Positions 9,621 to 17,133 of a stretch of DNA of 64,000 nucleotides are shown in pieces (position 1 is the first letter of the stretch; each line of letters starts with the position of its first letter). The notes below the pieces were generated by a model that was not told the origin of the DNA, did not search any database, and worked only from the letters and a program-made list of their open reading frames with translations. The position numbers and the translations under genes were made by a program. The stretch comes from Sutcliffiella horikoshii (GTDB taxonomy: Bacteria > Bacillota > Bacilli > Bacillales > Bacillaceae_I): assembly GCA_001636495.1 (NCBI GenBank), contig KV440964.1, positions 388,666 to 452,665 of the forward strand, read 5' to 3'.

Positions 9621-10073
9621 TTAATCTTTCGGGCTCAATAGATCTGCTTTTGATTTTTCCAATTTTTCCATTGTCTCTTTTATAATTTCATCTAGTTCCT
9701 GAATAAACCCCCTTTTTCTCTCCTCTGTTTCAAATTCGGTAGTTTCAACAAGCTCCTTTGTATATTGCTCTAGTGCTACTCTTCTGATTTCTATTTCCAC
9801 TTCGGAAAATTCTCCAATTTCTTTATCTGCTTGGACCAATTTTTTGGATATTTCTTCTTTTAATATTCCAATTTGGATCTCCTTTTCTGCTGAAATGGCC
9901 TCCTCTAAATCAGAGATTGTGCTCTCCCTCTCTTTATGAAACCATCCAGCAAGTAACGATTGGATATCCTGATAAGCAAATCCGGTTTTCACATTTGCCG
10001 ACAACAGAAACACCCCTCCTATGACAAAGGTGATAAAGCAAATACGAAAATTCAATGTAACCTTGGACAACAT
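9621..10073 (-). CDS. Exported or membrane-anchored coiled-coil protein, third gene of an unknown operon
   Basis: This protein of about 150 residues is not recognised. The N-terminus has a hydrophobic stretch (about residues 9-29, FRICFITFVIGGVFLLSA) that can be a signal peptide or anchor, followed by LLAGWF and then an almost continuous Glu/Lys-rich amphipathic helix with ISDLEEAISAEKEIQ and ELDEIIKETMEKLEKSK. I chose the ATG at 10073, six bases after GAAGGGG; a TTG at 10088 is the alternative. It is the distal member of three co-oriented genes that share signal sequence, a Trp near the mature N-terminus and a helical body. Confidence 0.7.
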   Translation of the reverse strand: MLSKVTLNFRICFITFVIGGVFLLSANVKTGFAYQDIQSLLAGWFHKERESTISDLEEAISAEKEIQIGILKEEISKKLVQADKEIGEFSEVEIEIRRVALEQYTKELVETTEFETEERKRGFIQELDEIIKETMEKLEKSKADLLSPKD

Positions 10074-10093
10074 CCTCCACCCCTTCAAATGAG

Positions 10094-10130
10094 ATAAGAA
10101 TAGATTCCCATGAAGAGATTCTATTCTTAT
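10094..10130. repeat. 11-bp stem-loop inside the helical-protein operon
   Basis: ATAAGAATAGA (10094-10104) pairs exactly with TCTATTCTTAT (10120-10130) around a 15-base loop. It lies in the 98-bp gap between the second and third genes. There is no T-run, so it may be an mRNA stability or processing structure rather than a terminator. Confidence 0.65.
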
Positions 10131-10171
10131 TATTAATAAACAGGCTCCCTGCGCTGAATTTAGACTACCTA

Positions 10172-10942
10172 TCAGTCGTTAATATCGTTTATTACCTCAT
10201 CAAGGCTTGCTTTTGCTTCTTCTTCCAGTTCCAATGCCTTTACCCGTATAATATTCTTCTGTTCCGTTACAAGGCCGTTTATAATGGAATTCAACGCCTC
10301 CCTCAAATCGCTCAACTTAAAGGTGATTTGCTGCTCGAGATTATATCTGCTCACTTGCCCTTCCATTGCAAGCTGTGCAGACAGTTCAGCTTTGGTCTGT
10401 TCAATAGCATCTTCCAGCTCTGAAACGGCGGAGTCTTTGGCAGAGGTCAACTCCTGCGTCATTTCATTAACGGCAGCCTGTCCAGTCGAACTCGTATAGT
10501 CACGGAAGCCTTCCCGCACAGACCCCAGCGCCGCATCTCCTTGGTTTTGTATGGCAAAATAACCTTCCAAGAAAATATGCTGATACACTTGATAGTTCAT
10601 ATTATTTAGCAGTTCGATTTTTTCAGCATCCAACGAGGCAAGATGTTCTTCTTTTACGCTCATGATTTCCGTACCTGCCCTCGTAAGCTCCGCTGCCATT
10701 GTTTCATTAATTTTCAAACCGGCACCGACTTTAAGCTGTTCCGTGTTCGCTACCCAGCTTTCAAATGCTGCAGTAGCATTCGCTTCATTATCACCCAATA
10801 TAGATTGTTGAGTATTACCAAAAATACCGTTATACCACTGCCTTAGGGGAGAACCCTCACTCGCACTTGCAAAAGTTAAGCCAACACCTGATACCAAACC
10901 TACCGCTACTGAACCTGCTACAAATTTCTTCTTCCATGACAT
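10172..10942 (-). CDS. Exported helical protein, second gene of an unknown operon
   Basis: This 256-aa protein is not recognised. It has a clear signal peptide (KKK, hydrophobic core VAGSVAVGLVSGVGLTF, then ASAS) with probable cleavage near residue 28. The mature protein begins SPLRQWYNGIFGN and is predicted almost wholly helical, with heptad-like stretches SELEDAIEQTKAELSAQL and KALELEEEAKASLDEVI. It is acidic, has no Cys, and no LPXTG, lipobox or enzyme motif. The ATG is eight bases after AAGGAG. The gene is 22 bp downstream of the first gene, so it is probably co-transcribed. The build resembles apolipoprotein-like or filament-forming helical proteins, but this is only an impression. Confidence 0.8.
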   Translation of the reverse strand: MSWKKKFVAGSVAVGLVSGVGLTFASASEGSPLRQWYNGIFGNTQQSILGDNEANATAAFESWVANTEQLKVGAGLKINETMAAELTRAGTEIMSVKEEHLASLDAEKIELLNNMNYQVYQHIFLEGYFAIQNQGDAALGSVREGFRDYTSSTGQAAVNEMTQELTSAKDSAVSELEDAIEQTKAELSAQLAMEGQVSRYNLEQQITFKLSDLREALNSIINGLVTEQKNIIRVKALELEEEAKASLDEVINDIND

Positions 10943-10964
10943 ATAAATCGCTCCTTTTTATGAG

Positions 10965-11375
10965 TTATTGTTTTTCATCCAATAATTCTGCGAGATATTG
11001 CTCAAGTTCCTGGGTCAATTCTTCGTCCAGCTTCGATTGGCGTTCCTCGTAATAGCTGTTAAGTGTATTTTGTTTCAATTGATGTTTTGCCTGAGTGAGT
11101 TCTTGTATGTATTGGGCTTGGTGGTCTTGGATATTGCTCTTAGTTGAGGTTGTGGTAAACTTGAAAAATTCGTTTATTTCTAAGGAGTAATGGGAGTTGT
11201 CTATTTCTTGGAGTTGTTCTGAGAAGATGTTGTTGGGGTTTTCATGATGTAGATACCCATTAAAATTATCTGCCATCCAGTCTTTGAGGTTAATCCAGCT
11301 AGTTGCTTGAACGTGAGTGCCGGCGAAGAAAAAACAGGCCAGAATTAGAATTGGAACCGTTAACTTATGTCTTAT
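10965..11375 (-). CDS. Exported helical protein, first gene of an unknown operon; apparent AUA start codon
   Basis: This protein of about 136 residues is not recognised. The first in-frame ATG (11276) would remove a perfect signal peptide: upstream codons read RHKLTVPILILACFFFAG, then THVQA and the mature TSWINLKDWMADNF. The frame is open back to a TAA at 11381-11379. Between this stop and the signal peptide there is no ATG, GTG or TTG, only an ATA (11375-11373) nine bases after a perfect AAAGGAGGT. I infer AUA initiation, or an ATG-to-ATA mutation or base-call error. The body is Gln/Glu-rich helix ending in ELTQELEQYLAELLDEKQ. A TATAAT (11468-11463) lies upstream without a matching -35. Confidence 0.6.
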   Translation of the reverse strand: MRHKLTVPILILACFFFAGTHVQATSWINLKDWMADNFNGYLHHENPNNIFSEQLQEIDNSHYSLEINEFFKFTTTSTKSNIQDHQAQYIQELTQAKHQLKQNTLNSYYEERQSKLDEELTQELEQYLAELLDEKQ

Positions 11376-11576
11376 GACTACTTACCTCCTTTTTTCTTTA
11401 TTAAGAACTAATGATATAGCAAGTTCTAAAATATATTAAGTTGCATAATGCCTATTTTATTCATTATATAGAACAGACATTATTGGTTGTTATTACCTGA
11501 TTTTTACTTAGTTTCCAGGTTTGTGTGTGAAAATCTGCTTAGGTAGTATGGAGGGGGTTAGCGTTTTTGGTGAGTC

Positions 11577-11758
11577 ACGTCTTCATCGGTCGCATGAAGA
11601 CCTCTCTTGCTCAAAATATCACCCTGACACGTCTTCATCGGTCGCATGAGGACCTCTCTTGCTCAAAATATCACCCTGACACGTCTTCATCAGTCGCATC
11701 AAGACCTCTCTTGCTCAAAAAACGATCCAATCAGGTCTTCATCGATCACATGAATCCC
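11577..11758. repeat. 52-bp tandem hairpin repeat array, site 1
   Basis: Units begin at 11577, 11629, 11681 and 11733, an exact 52-bp period. Each contains GTCTTCAT, a 7-base loop and ATGAAGAC (or near variants), so each transcript unit can form an 8-bp hairpin. The 29-bp tails of the first two units are identical and the third is partly so. The array starts 13 bp beyond the rpsI terminator. A related array with the same period lies at 31992-32133. The segment 11376-11576 shows no gene. Confidence 0.9.
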
Positions 11759-11770
11759 AGCCAAACCACC

Positions 11771-11804
11771 AAAAAACCCCCAACCACAAAGGGCCGGGGG
11801 TTTT
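11771..11804 (-). terminator. Terminator of the rplM-rpsI operon
   Basis: On the minus strand AAAACCCCC pairs with GGGGGTTTTTT around a 14-base loop, about 20 bp after the rpsI stop. Confidence 0.92.
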
Positions 11805-11823
11805 CCATATTGGAATCCGAAGA

Positions 11824-12216
11824 TTAACGTTTTGAGAACTGAGGTGCACGACGAGCGCCCTTAAGTCCGTATTTTTTACGCTCTTTCATACGCGCGTCAC
11901 GAGTTAGGAACCCTGCACGCTTTAAAGTAGCACGGAACTCAGGATCAGCTTGCAATAATGCACGAGCGATTCCGTGACGGATCGCACCAGCTTGACCAGT
12001 GTATCCTCCACCGTCAACGTTAACTAATACATCGTAGTTACCTTCTGTTTCAGTAACTGCCAATGGTTGTTTAACAACGTTACGTAGAGCTTCGAATGGG
12101 ATGTAGTTTTCGATATCACGATCGTTGATCACGATTTGTCCGTTACCAGGAACTAGACGTACACGTGCAACGGAGCTTTTACGACGACCTGTGCCGTAGT
12201 ATTGTACTTGTGCCAA
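11824..12216 (-). CDS. rpsI: 30S ribosomal protein S9
   Basis: This 130-aa protein binds the head of the 30S subunit; its basic C-terminal tail reaches the P site. The sequence shows the family opening [16 protein letters not shown] and the ending [17 protein letters not shown], with the invariant terminal Lys-Arg. The ATG follows GGAGGG. It is 20 bp downstream of rplM, and the L13-S9 pair is the standard bacterial operon. Confidence 0.98.
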   Translation of the reverse strand: MAQVQYYGTGRRKSSVARVRLVPGNGQIVINDRDIENYIPFEALRNVVKQPLAVTETEGNYDVLVNVDGGGYTGQAGAIRHGIARALLQADPEFRATLKRAGFLTRDARMKERKKYGLKGARRAPQFSKR

Positions 12217-12236
12217 AGTTATACCCTCCTTATTAA

Positions 12237-12674
12237 TTAACCGCGAAGTTCGTAAACTTCAGGTTGTTGTGCTTGGTGTGGATGCTCGCTTCCAGCATAC
12301 ACGTTCAATTTTTTAGCTTGTTGGCGGCCAAGACTTCCTTTTGGAAGCATGCCTTTAATTGCTAGTTCTAACATCTTTGTAGGATAGTTAGTACGCATTT
12401 CCAAAGCCGTTCTTTGTTTTAATCCACCTGGGTGCATTGTGTGACGGTAGTAGATCTTACCGTTCAATTTGTTACCAGTTAAGTGGATTTTTTCTGCATT
12501 GATAATGATTACATGATCTCCAGTGTCTACGTTTGGAGTAAAAGTTGGTTTATGTTTACCACGTAAAATGGATGCAACTTCACTTGCAAGACGACCCAAA
12601 GTTTGACCTTCAGCGTCAACCACGTACCATTTACGATTAATTTCGCTAGCTTTCGCCATAAACGTTGTACGCAT
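12237..12674 (-). CDS. rplM: 50S ribosomal protein L13
   Basis: This 145-aa early-assembly protein of the 50S subunit has the same length as in B. subtilis. The start [11 protein letters not shown] with GGAGGG seven bases upstream aligns with the B. subtilis N-terminus, and the motifs [10 protein letters not shown] and [14 protein letters not shown] are present. It is transcribed with rpsI from the promoter at 12792-12820, probably under autogenous control through the hairpin in its leader. Confidence 0.98.
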   Translation of the reverse strand: MRTTFMAKASEINRKWYVVDAEGQTLGRLASEVASILRGKHKPTFTPNVDTGDHVIIINAEKIHLTGNKLNGKIYYRHTMHPGGLKQRTALEMRTNYPTKMLELAIKGMLPKGSLGRQQAKKLNVYAGSEHPHQAQQPEVYELRG

Positions 12675-12785
12675 TAAATTTCCCTCCTAAAAAAAATAAA
12701 GCTTTTATTTTTCATTTCTTAATATATTTTATTCATCACGATGAAACTCTTCCGGGGCTTGATCGTGGGGTTAAAATACATACCA
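12675..12785 (-). ncRNA. Candidate L13 leader
   Basis: The roughly 110-nt leader between promoter and rplM contains CACGAT pairing with ATCGTG around a 19-base loop (12767-12737), then an AT-rich tail. L13 leaders with a hairpin just before rplM are known in Bacillaceae and are thought to bind L13. I infer membership from position and the stem, not from a covariance search. Confidence 0.5.
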
Positions 12786-12791
12786 TGTGAT

Positions 12792-12820
12792 ATCTTATCT
12801 CTTTTTTGCGAGATTGTCAA
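12792..12820 (-). promoter_or_regulatory. Promoter of rplM-rpsI
   Basis: The minus strand carries a perfect -35 TTGACA (12820-12815), a 17-bp spacer and TAAGAT (12797-12792). The promoter begins about 20 bp after the truA stop codon. Confidence 0.75.
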
Positions 12821-12838
12821 GAAGATGTTACACCAGGA

Positions 12839-13585
12839 TTAGTTGTCATCGTAAACCACGTTCCAAAGGTATAAACCTTGTGCTGGTGCCGTTTTTCCAG
12901 CCGCTCCTCGATTTCTTGCTTCAAGTATCGAAAAAATATCGTTTGGTAAATTTTTACCTTGTCCAATTTCCAATAAAGTTCCTACGATAATACGGACCAT
13001 ATTGTATAGAAAGCCATTGCCGACAATGCGGAACTCAAGCTCCTCACCATTCACTACCGCTTCAAGGGAGTAGATTGTCCTCACCTTGTCTTCCACCTCC
13101 GTCTTAGCGGAACAGAAGCTTGTAAAGTCGTGCTCACCGATAAAATGCCCACACGCCTCCTGAACAGCTTCGAAATCCAATGAAAATGGATAGTGGAACA
13201 CATGGTCCCTACTAAACACATTGAAATCCTTCGACAAGTTTACCTTGTACCGATACTCCTTCTTTACCACGTCAAACCGGGCATGGAAGTCCCCAGGCAC
13301 AGTCTCCACCTTCTTCACCCAGATGTCCTTGGGCAAATGAGCATTCATTGCCTTCTGCCAAGCTCCTTCAGGAATAGTCAATGGAGAGTCAAAGTGCAAT
13401 ACCTGACCGACCGCATGTACCCCCGCGTCAGTCCGTCCAGAAGCAGAAACCTTTATCTCTGATCCCTTGTGGATACGTGAGAGCGCACGTTGCACCTCCA
13501 GCTGGACCGTGCGCTTCTCTTTTTGAATCTGATAGCCTTCAAACTGTGCCCCATCATAGGAAATGGTGCATTTTAATCTATTCAT
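12839..13585 (-). CDS. truA: tRNA pseudouridine synthase A
   Basis: This 248-aa enzyme makes pseudouridine at positions 38-40 of tRNA anticodon stems. The catalytic Asp is D53 in SGRTDAGVHA; DFTSFCSAKTEVEDKVRTI and GNGFLYNMVRIIVGTL are further family blocks. I chose MNRLKCTISYDG as the start: GGAG lies nine bases upstream and the protein then matches the B. subtilis enzyme (247 aa). The gene follows ecfT by 14 bp, the conserved Bacillus order. Confidence 0.96.
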   Translation of the reverse strand: MNRLKCTISYDGAQFEGYQIQKEKRTVQLEVQRALSRIHKGSEIKVSASGRTDAGVHAVGQVLHFDSPLTIPEGAWQKAMNAHLPKDIWVKKVETVPGDFHARFDVVKKEYRYKVNLSKDFNVFSRDHVFHYPFSLDFEAVQEACGHFIGEHDFTSFCSAKTEVEDKVRTIYSLEAVVNGEELEFRIVGNGFLYNMVRIIVGTLLEIGQGKNLPNDIFSILEARNRGAAGKTAPAQGLYLWNVVYDDN

Positions 13586-13599
13586 CACATCTAACTCCA

Positions 13600-14397
13600 T
13601 TATGTTCGAATAAGAACCAAGATAAACGTAAGGACAGCAAGAGTCACCATCAGCATGGTATCCTTCGTCTGCCACTCAAGCAGGCGGAATTTCGTCCTTC
13701 CTTCGCCACCTTTATAGCCGCGTGCCTCCATCGCTGTAGCAAGCTCCTCCGCACGTTTGAACGCACTGATAAACAAAGGGACAAGCAAAGGTACCAACGC
13801 CTTCACACGCTCCTTCAGTGGGCCTACAGTGAAGTCTGCACCCCTTGCACTCTGCGCCTTCATAATCTTGTCCGTCTCCTGCATCAACGTCGGTATGAAG
13901 CGTAAGGAAATAGACATCATAAGAGCTGATTCATGCACAGGGACTCCCACTTTTTTAAACGGACCGAAAAGGGTCTCCATTCCGTCCGTGACTTCGATTG
14001 GTGTCGTTGTCAGTGTGAGAATGGTCGTTATCGTAATCAGGAATAAAAAGCGCAAGGAAATAAAAATTGCCTGTATGATGCCCTCTTCATATACTTGAAC
14101 GAACCCCACTTCAAAAAGAAGGGTCCCTTCTTTTGTCAAAAACACATGAAACAGCATAGTAAAAAGAATAATCCAGATAATCGGCTTCAAGCCCTTCAAA
14201 ATGAAGGGAATCGATATCCTCGTGAGCAGGACCACCGACAACGTAAAAGCTGCAAGCAACACGTAGCCCCAAATGTTATTGGCAAGGAACACAACCATCA
14301 CAAAGATGAAAACAAGTAGCAGCTTCGCTCTTGGATCCATCCGGTGGACCAAAGAGGTACCCGGTACATACCGCCCGATGATTAAATTGTTCATCAT
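13600..14397 (-). CDS. ecfT: ECF transporter transmembrane protein EcfT
   Basis: This 265-aa integral membrane protein couples ECF ATPases to vitamin-binding S components. It has several membrane helices and the two ARG-type coupling motifs near residues 175-190 (QSARGADF) and 215-225 (ATAMEARGY) that contact EcfA1/A2. The ATG overlaps the ecfA2 stop as ATGATGA (4-bp overlap), implying translational coupling. The MMNNLIIGRYVPG start matches the family. Confidence 0.96.
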   Translation of the reverse strand: MMNNLIIGRYVPGTSLVHRMDPRAKLLLVFIFVMVVFLANNIWGYVLLAAFTLSVVLLTRISIPFILKGLKPIIWIILFTMLFHVFLTKEGTLLFEVGFVQVYEEGIIQAIFISLRFLFLITITTILTLTTTPIEVTDGMETLFGPFKKVGVPVHESALMMSISLRFIPTLMQETDKIMKAQSARGADFTVGPLKERVKALVPLLVPLFISAFKRAEELATAMEARGYKGGEGRTKFRLLEWQTKDTMLMVTLAVLTFILVLIRT

Positions 14398-15263
14398 AAT
14401 CGAGTCCCCCCGTTCACACGGGATGCTATCGCCTGTGCCACTTCCTCAACAGTCAGACAAACTTCACCAAATTCCCCGTCCAGACGATTTCCAAGCTCTT
14501 TCATGAAAAGTACCGTCTCGGGAACATCGAGTCCAAGCTTTTGTATCTCCTCTGCCTGTCCAAAAATCTCCCTTGGTGTTCCTTTCAACCCTACCGTACC
14601 GTTGTTCATTACCATGATGGAATCTGCATATTTTGCTGCATCCTCCATGCTGTGTGTGACAAGGATGGTCGTTAGATTCTGTTCTTTGTGCAGCTTGTAA
14701 AATAGATCCATTATATCTTTACGACCGCGAGGATCCAGACCTGCTGTCGGTTCGTCCAGTACAAGTACCTCTGGCTGCATGGCAAGTACGCCCGCAATCG
14801 CTACACGACGCATCTGCCCCCCACTCAAGTCGAATGGAGAAGACTCCAAGTACTTATCAGGCAAGCCAACAAGCTTTAGCGCTTCTCTTGCACGCCTTTT
14901 CGCTTCTTTTTCCGGCACACCGAAATTGACCGGTCCAAAGCATACATCCTTTTCCACCGTCTCATCAAATAGTTGGTGCTCCGGAAACTGAAAGACGATT
15001 CCTACCTTTTTACGAAGGGCTTTGATGTTCTTTTCCTTTTTATTGGCCTGCAAGGTGATATCTCCGACCTGTATGCTTCCTTTAGTAGGCCTAAGCAGAC
15101 CATTGAGGTGCTGCAATAGCGTCGATTTACCGGACCCAGTATGTCCAATTATCGCTGTATAGGAGTTCTCTGGTATCATCATGTCCACATCGAAAAGGGC
15201 CACTCTTTCAAACGGGGTATTCACCTGATAGCGATGCTCTAAATCTTTGATTGTAATTTGCAT
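14394..15263 (-). CDS. ecfA2: ECF transporter ATPase EcfA2
   Basis: This 289-aa ABC ATPase has Walker A GHTGSGKST, Q-loop FQFPEHQLF, signature LSGGQMRR and Walker B VLVLDEPTAGLDP. It forms the heterodimeric motor with EcfA1 for energy-coupling-factor vitamin uptake. The C-terminal extension after residue 240 is typical of ECF ATPases. The ATG at 15263 follows GGATGAG and overlaps the end of ecfA1 by 25 bp, so the two are probably translationally coupled. Confidence 0.96.
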   Translation of the reverse strand: MQITIKDLEHRYQVNTPFERVALFDVDMMIPENSYTAIIGHTGSGKSTLLQHLNGLLRPTKGSIQVGDITLQANKKEKNIKALRKKVGIVFQFPEHQLFDETVEKDVCFGPVNFGVPEKEAKRRAREALKLVGLPDKYLESSPFDLSGGQMRRVAIAGVLAMQPEVLVLDEPTAGLDPRGRKDIMDLFYKLHKEQNLTTILVTHSMEDAAKYADSIMVMNNGTVGLKGTPREIFGQAEEIQKLGLDVPETVLFMKELGNRLDGEFGEVCLTVEEVAQAIASRVNGGTRL

Positions 15264-16072
15264 AACTCATCCATCAGCCTTTCCCTGTTCGTCGGATCTG
15301 TTTCAAACTCTACACCCAATTCCTTAAGTCTGTTTGCCAAGATGATAGGAAAAGGCAGATCAAGCCCTATCTCTACAAGCTTTTCTCCCAATCGGAAAAT
15401 CTCATCCGGGGTACCCTCCCCAAATACTTCCCCACCATTCATCACAATGATGCGGTCCGCTCTTGCAGCTTCCTCAAGGTCATGGGTAATCGAAATAACC
15501 GTTACACCGACTTCCTGTCTTAGCTCCTCTATCGTATCAATCACTTCTTTTCGACCGATAGGGTCCAACATACTCGTTGCTTCATCAAGTATGATGATGG
15601 AAGGTCGCAACGCAATCAAGCCCGCAATGGCTACTCGTTGCTTTTGGCCACCGGAGAGCTGATGTGGCTCTTGGGTTAAAAAAGATTCCATCCCTACTTT
15701 TTCAATCCCCTCTGCCACTCGCGTTAGCATTTCTTCGCGGGGGACGCCAATATTTTCTAAACCAAACGCAACATCATCCTCCACCGTCGACCCCACAAAT
15801 TGATTATCAGGATTTTGAAAGACCATTCCAACCTGTCTTCTAATATCCCAGATGGTTTCCTCTGTCAATCTTACTCCTTGCACCATGACAGTCCCTTCTG
15901 TCGGAAGCTGCAAGCCGTTCAGAATTCTTGCCAAAGTGGACTTACCGGAGCCGTTATGACCAACGATTGCTGTCCACTCTCCTTGATTCACTTCAAGGCT
16001 GATATTCTTTAACGTATCTTCTTCTTGGTTTGCGTAGCGGAAGGACAAGTCCTTCACTTCTAAGATGGCCAT
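15239..16072 (-). CDS. ecfA1: ECF transporter ATPase EcfA1
   Basis: This 277-aa ABC ATPase has Walker A GHNGSGKST, Q-loop NPDNQFVG, signature LSGGQKQR and Walker B IIILDEATSMLDP, the distinctive EATSMLDP of EcfA1. It is the first gene of ecfA1-ecfA2-ecfT-truA. In B. subtilis these genes follow rplQ directly; here a 624-bp gap with two repeat elements and the rplQ terminator intervenes, so the ecf genes need their own promoter, which I could not identify with confidence. Confidence 0.96.
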   Translation of the reverse strand: MAILEVKDLSFRYANQEEDTLKNISLEVNQGEWTAIVGHNGSGKSTLARILNGLQLPTEGTVMVQGVRLTEETIWDIRRQVGMVFQNPDNQFVGSTVEDDVAFGLENIGVPREEMLTRVAEGIEKVGMESFLTQEPHQLSGGQKQRVAIAGLIALRPSIIILDEATSMLDPIGRKEVIDTIEELRQEVGVTVISITHDLEEAARADRIIVMNGGEVFGEGTPDEIFRLGEKLVEIGLDLPFPIILANRLKELGVEFETDPTNRERLMDELCKLQSKI

Positions 16073-16197
16073 CGAAAATACAACTCCTCTCTTCTCCGCT
16101 TAACTGACTCTCTCTACTATAGACTTAACCTTCAAAAAAAGAAATATAAGCCCCCCACTGCTTAACACAGATCAAGAGCAAGGTTTAGGTTATACTC

Positions 16198-16326
16198 CCT
16201 TGTTGCTTTGCGTTCCAGATGTTCGCTTTCCGCGGGACGGTGCTTGAGCCTCCTCACTCCGTTGCGGGGTCTCAACCAACCGTTACTCCCCCGCTGGAGT
16301 CTCACACCTTACACTCCAAGCAACGG
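16198..16326 (+). repeat. GC-rich foldable repeat, copy R1 (subtype 1)
   Basis: The core reads TTCGCTTTCCGCGGG, TTGAGCCTCCTCACTCC, TGCGGGGTCTCAACC and CCCCGCTGGAGTCTCACAC. The outer ends CCCTTGTTGCTTTG and CAAGCAACGGG pair. Closely similar to R4 at 56533; R2 lies 90 bp away in the opposite orientation. No coding potential is evident. It is within the gap 16073-16696, which has no gene. Confidence 0.85.
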
Positions 16327-16416
16327 GTGTTATTGGTTTTACTTCATAGATAGCTGAGATTTAGAGCTTTTAATATAAAATAGAAATCTCTAAACCTAAA
16401 TTCAATGAGATTCTTA

Positions 16417-16546
16417 GCTGTGGATTGGAGCAAATGGCGTAGACTCCAGCGGGGGAGTAGCGACAATCTTGAGACCCCGCAGGGCATAGCCCGAGGAGGC
16501 TCAAGGTCGCCCCGCGGAAAGCGAAGCCATTTGCGGAAAGCAACAG
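16417..16546 (-). repeat. GC-rich foldable repeat, copy R2 (subtype 2)
   Basis: It has the same core as R1 but inverted. The outer stem is GCAAATGGC / GCCATTTGC and the very ends are AGCTGT / ACAGC. It is closest to R3 at 55868. Together R1 and R2 face each other across an AT-rich middle that itself contains TTTAGAG / CTCTAAA arms. Short ORFs across it are repeat-derived. Confidence 0.85.
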
Positions 16547-16581
16547 CGGTGCACATATAGGTCTCTTTGAAGTAAAAAGGC

Positions 16582-16630
16582 AAAAAAATAAAGGGCTCAG
16601 ATCAGTCATTACAACTGTCCGCCCTTATTT
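16582..16630 (-). terminator. Terminator of the S10-spc-alpha operon
   Basis: On the minus strand AAATAAGGGC pairs with GCCCTTTATT and is followed by TTTTTTG. It lies about 70 bp beyond the rplQ stop and marks the end of the long ribosomal-protein transcript. Confidence 0.75.
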
Positions 16631-16696
16631 ATGACTGACTATAGTAAGTTAAAAGACTCGTTGCCTCCTCTTTCAACCACTATCATCTAATATATA

Positions 16697-17059
16697 TTAT
16701 ACAAGTTCAATGATTACCATCGGAGCTCCGTCTCCACGACGAGGACCGACTTTCATGATACGAGTGTATCCACCTTGACGCTCTTCATAACGTGGAGCGA
16801 TATCAGCGAATAACTTTTGAACTGCATCTTGACCAGTTTCTTCGTTAGCAACTTCGTGACGAACGTAAGAAGCTGCTTGACGACGAGCATGCAAGTCACC
16901 ACGCTTACCAAGTGTGATCATTTTCTCTACTGTAGAACGTAATTCTTTCGCACGTGCTTCAGTAGTTTCAATGCGCTCGCTGATGATCAAGTCAGTAGTC
17001 AAGTCACGTAACATTGCTTTACGCTGTGCGCTAGTACGACCTAATTTTCTGTATCCCAT
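16697..17059 (-). CDS. rplQ: 50S ribosomal protein L17
   Basis: This 120-aa protein is located near the polypeptide exit tunnel of the 50S subunit. It has the family start [20 protein letters not shown] and the ending [12 protein letters not shown]. It is the last gene of the alpha operon, 74 bp after rpoA, with a terminator about 70 bp downstream. Confidence 0.98.
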   Translation of the reverse strand: MGYRKLGRTSAQRKAMLRDLTTDLIISERIETTEARAKELRSTVEKMITLGKRGDLHARRQAASYVRHEVANEETGQDAVQKLFADIAPRYEERQGGYTRIMKVGPRRGDGAPMVIIELV

Positions 17060-17133
17060 GTTGATGTTCCCTCCTTCTGTAGAAAGTCATGAACGTTCAA
17101 ACACATAAAGATGCCTAGTTTTACAAGTAAAAA

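Noticed and set aside
11577-11758. Regularly spaced repeats resembling a CRISPR array
   Set aside because: The hairpin arms are 52 bp apart but the intervening segments are nearly identical in the first two units, and no cas gene is present. It is a tandem repeat.
11567-11827. An 86-codon ORF across the 52-bp array and the rpsI terminator
   Set aside because: Its repeats are a by-product of the tandem array (52 is not a multiple of 3, so frame identity is not kept between units).
13381-13905. A 174-codon plus-strand ORF across truA and ecfT
   Set aside because: It crosses two well supported minus-strand genes and has no ribosome site.
16344-16609. Two 79-codon ORFs near ecfA1
   Set aside because: They consist mostly of repeat copy R2 and the rplQ terminator; no homology or ribosome site is evident.
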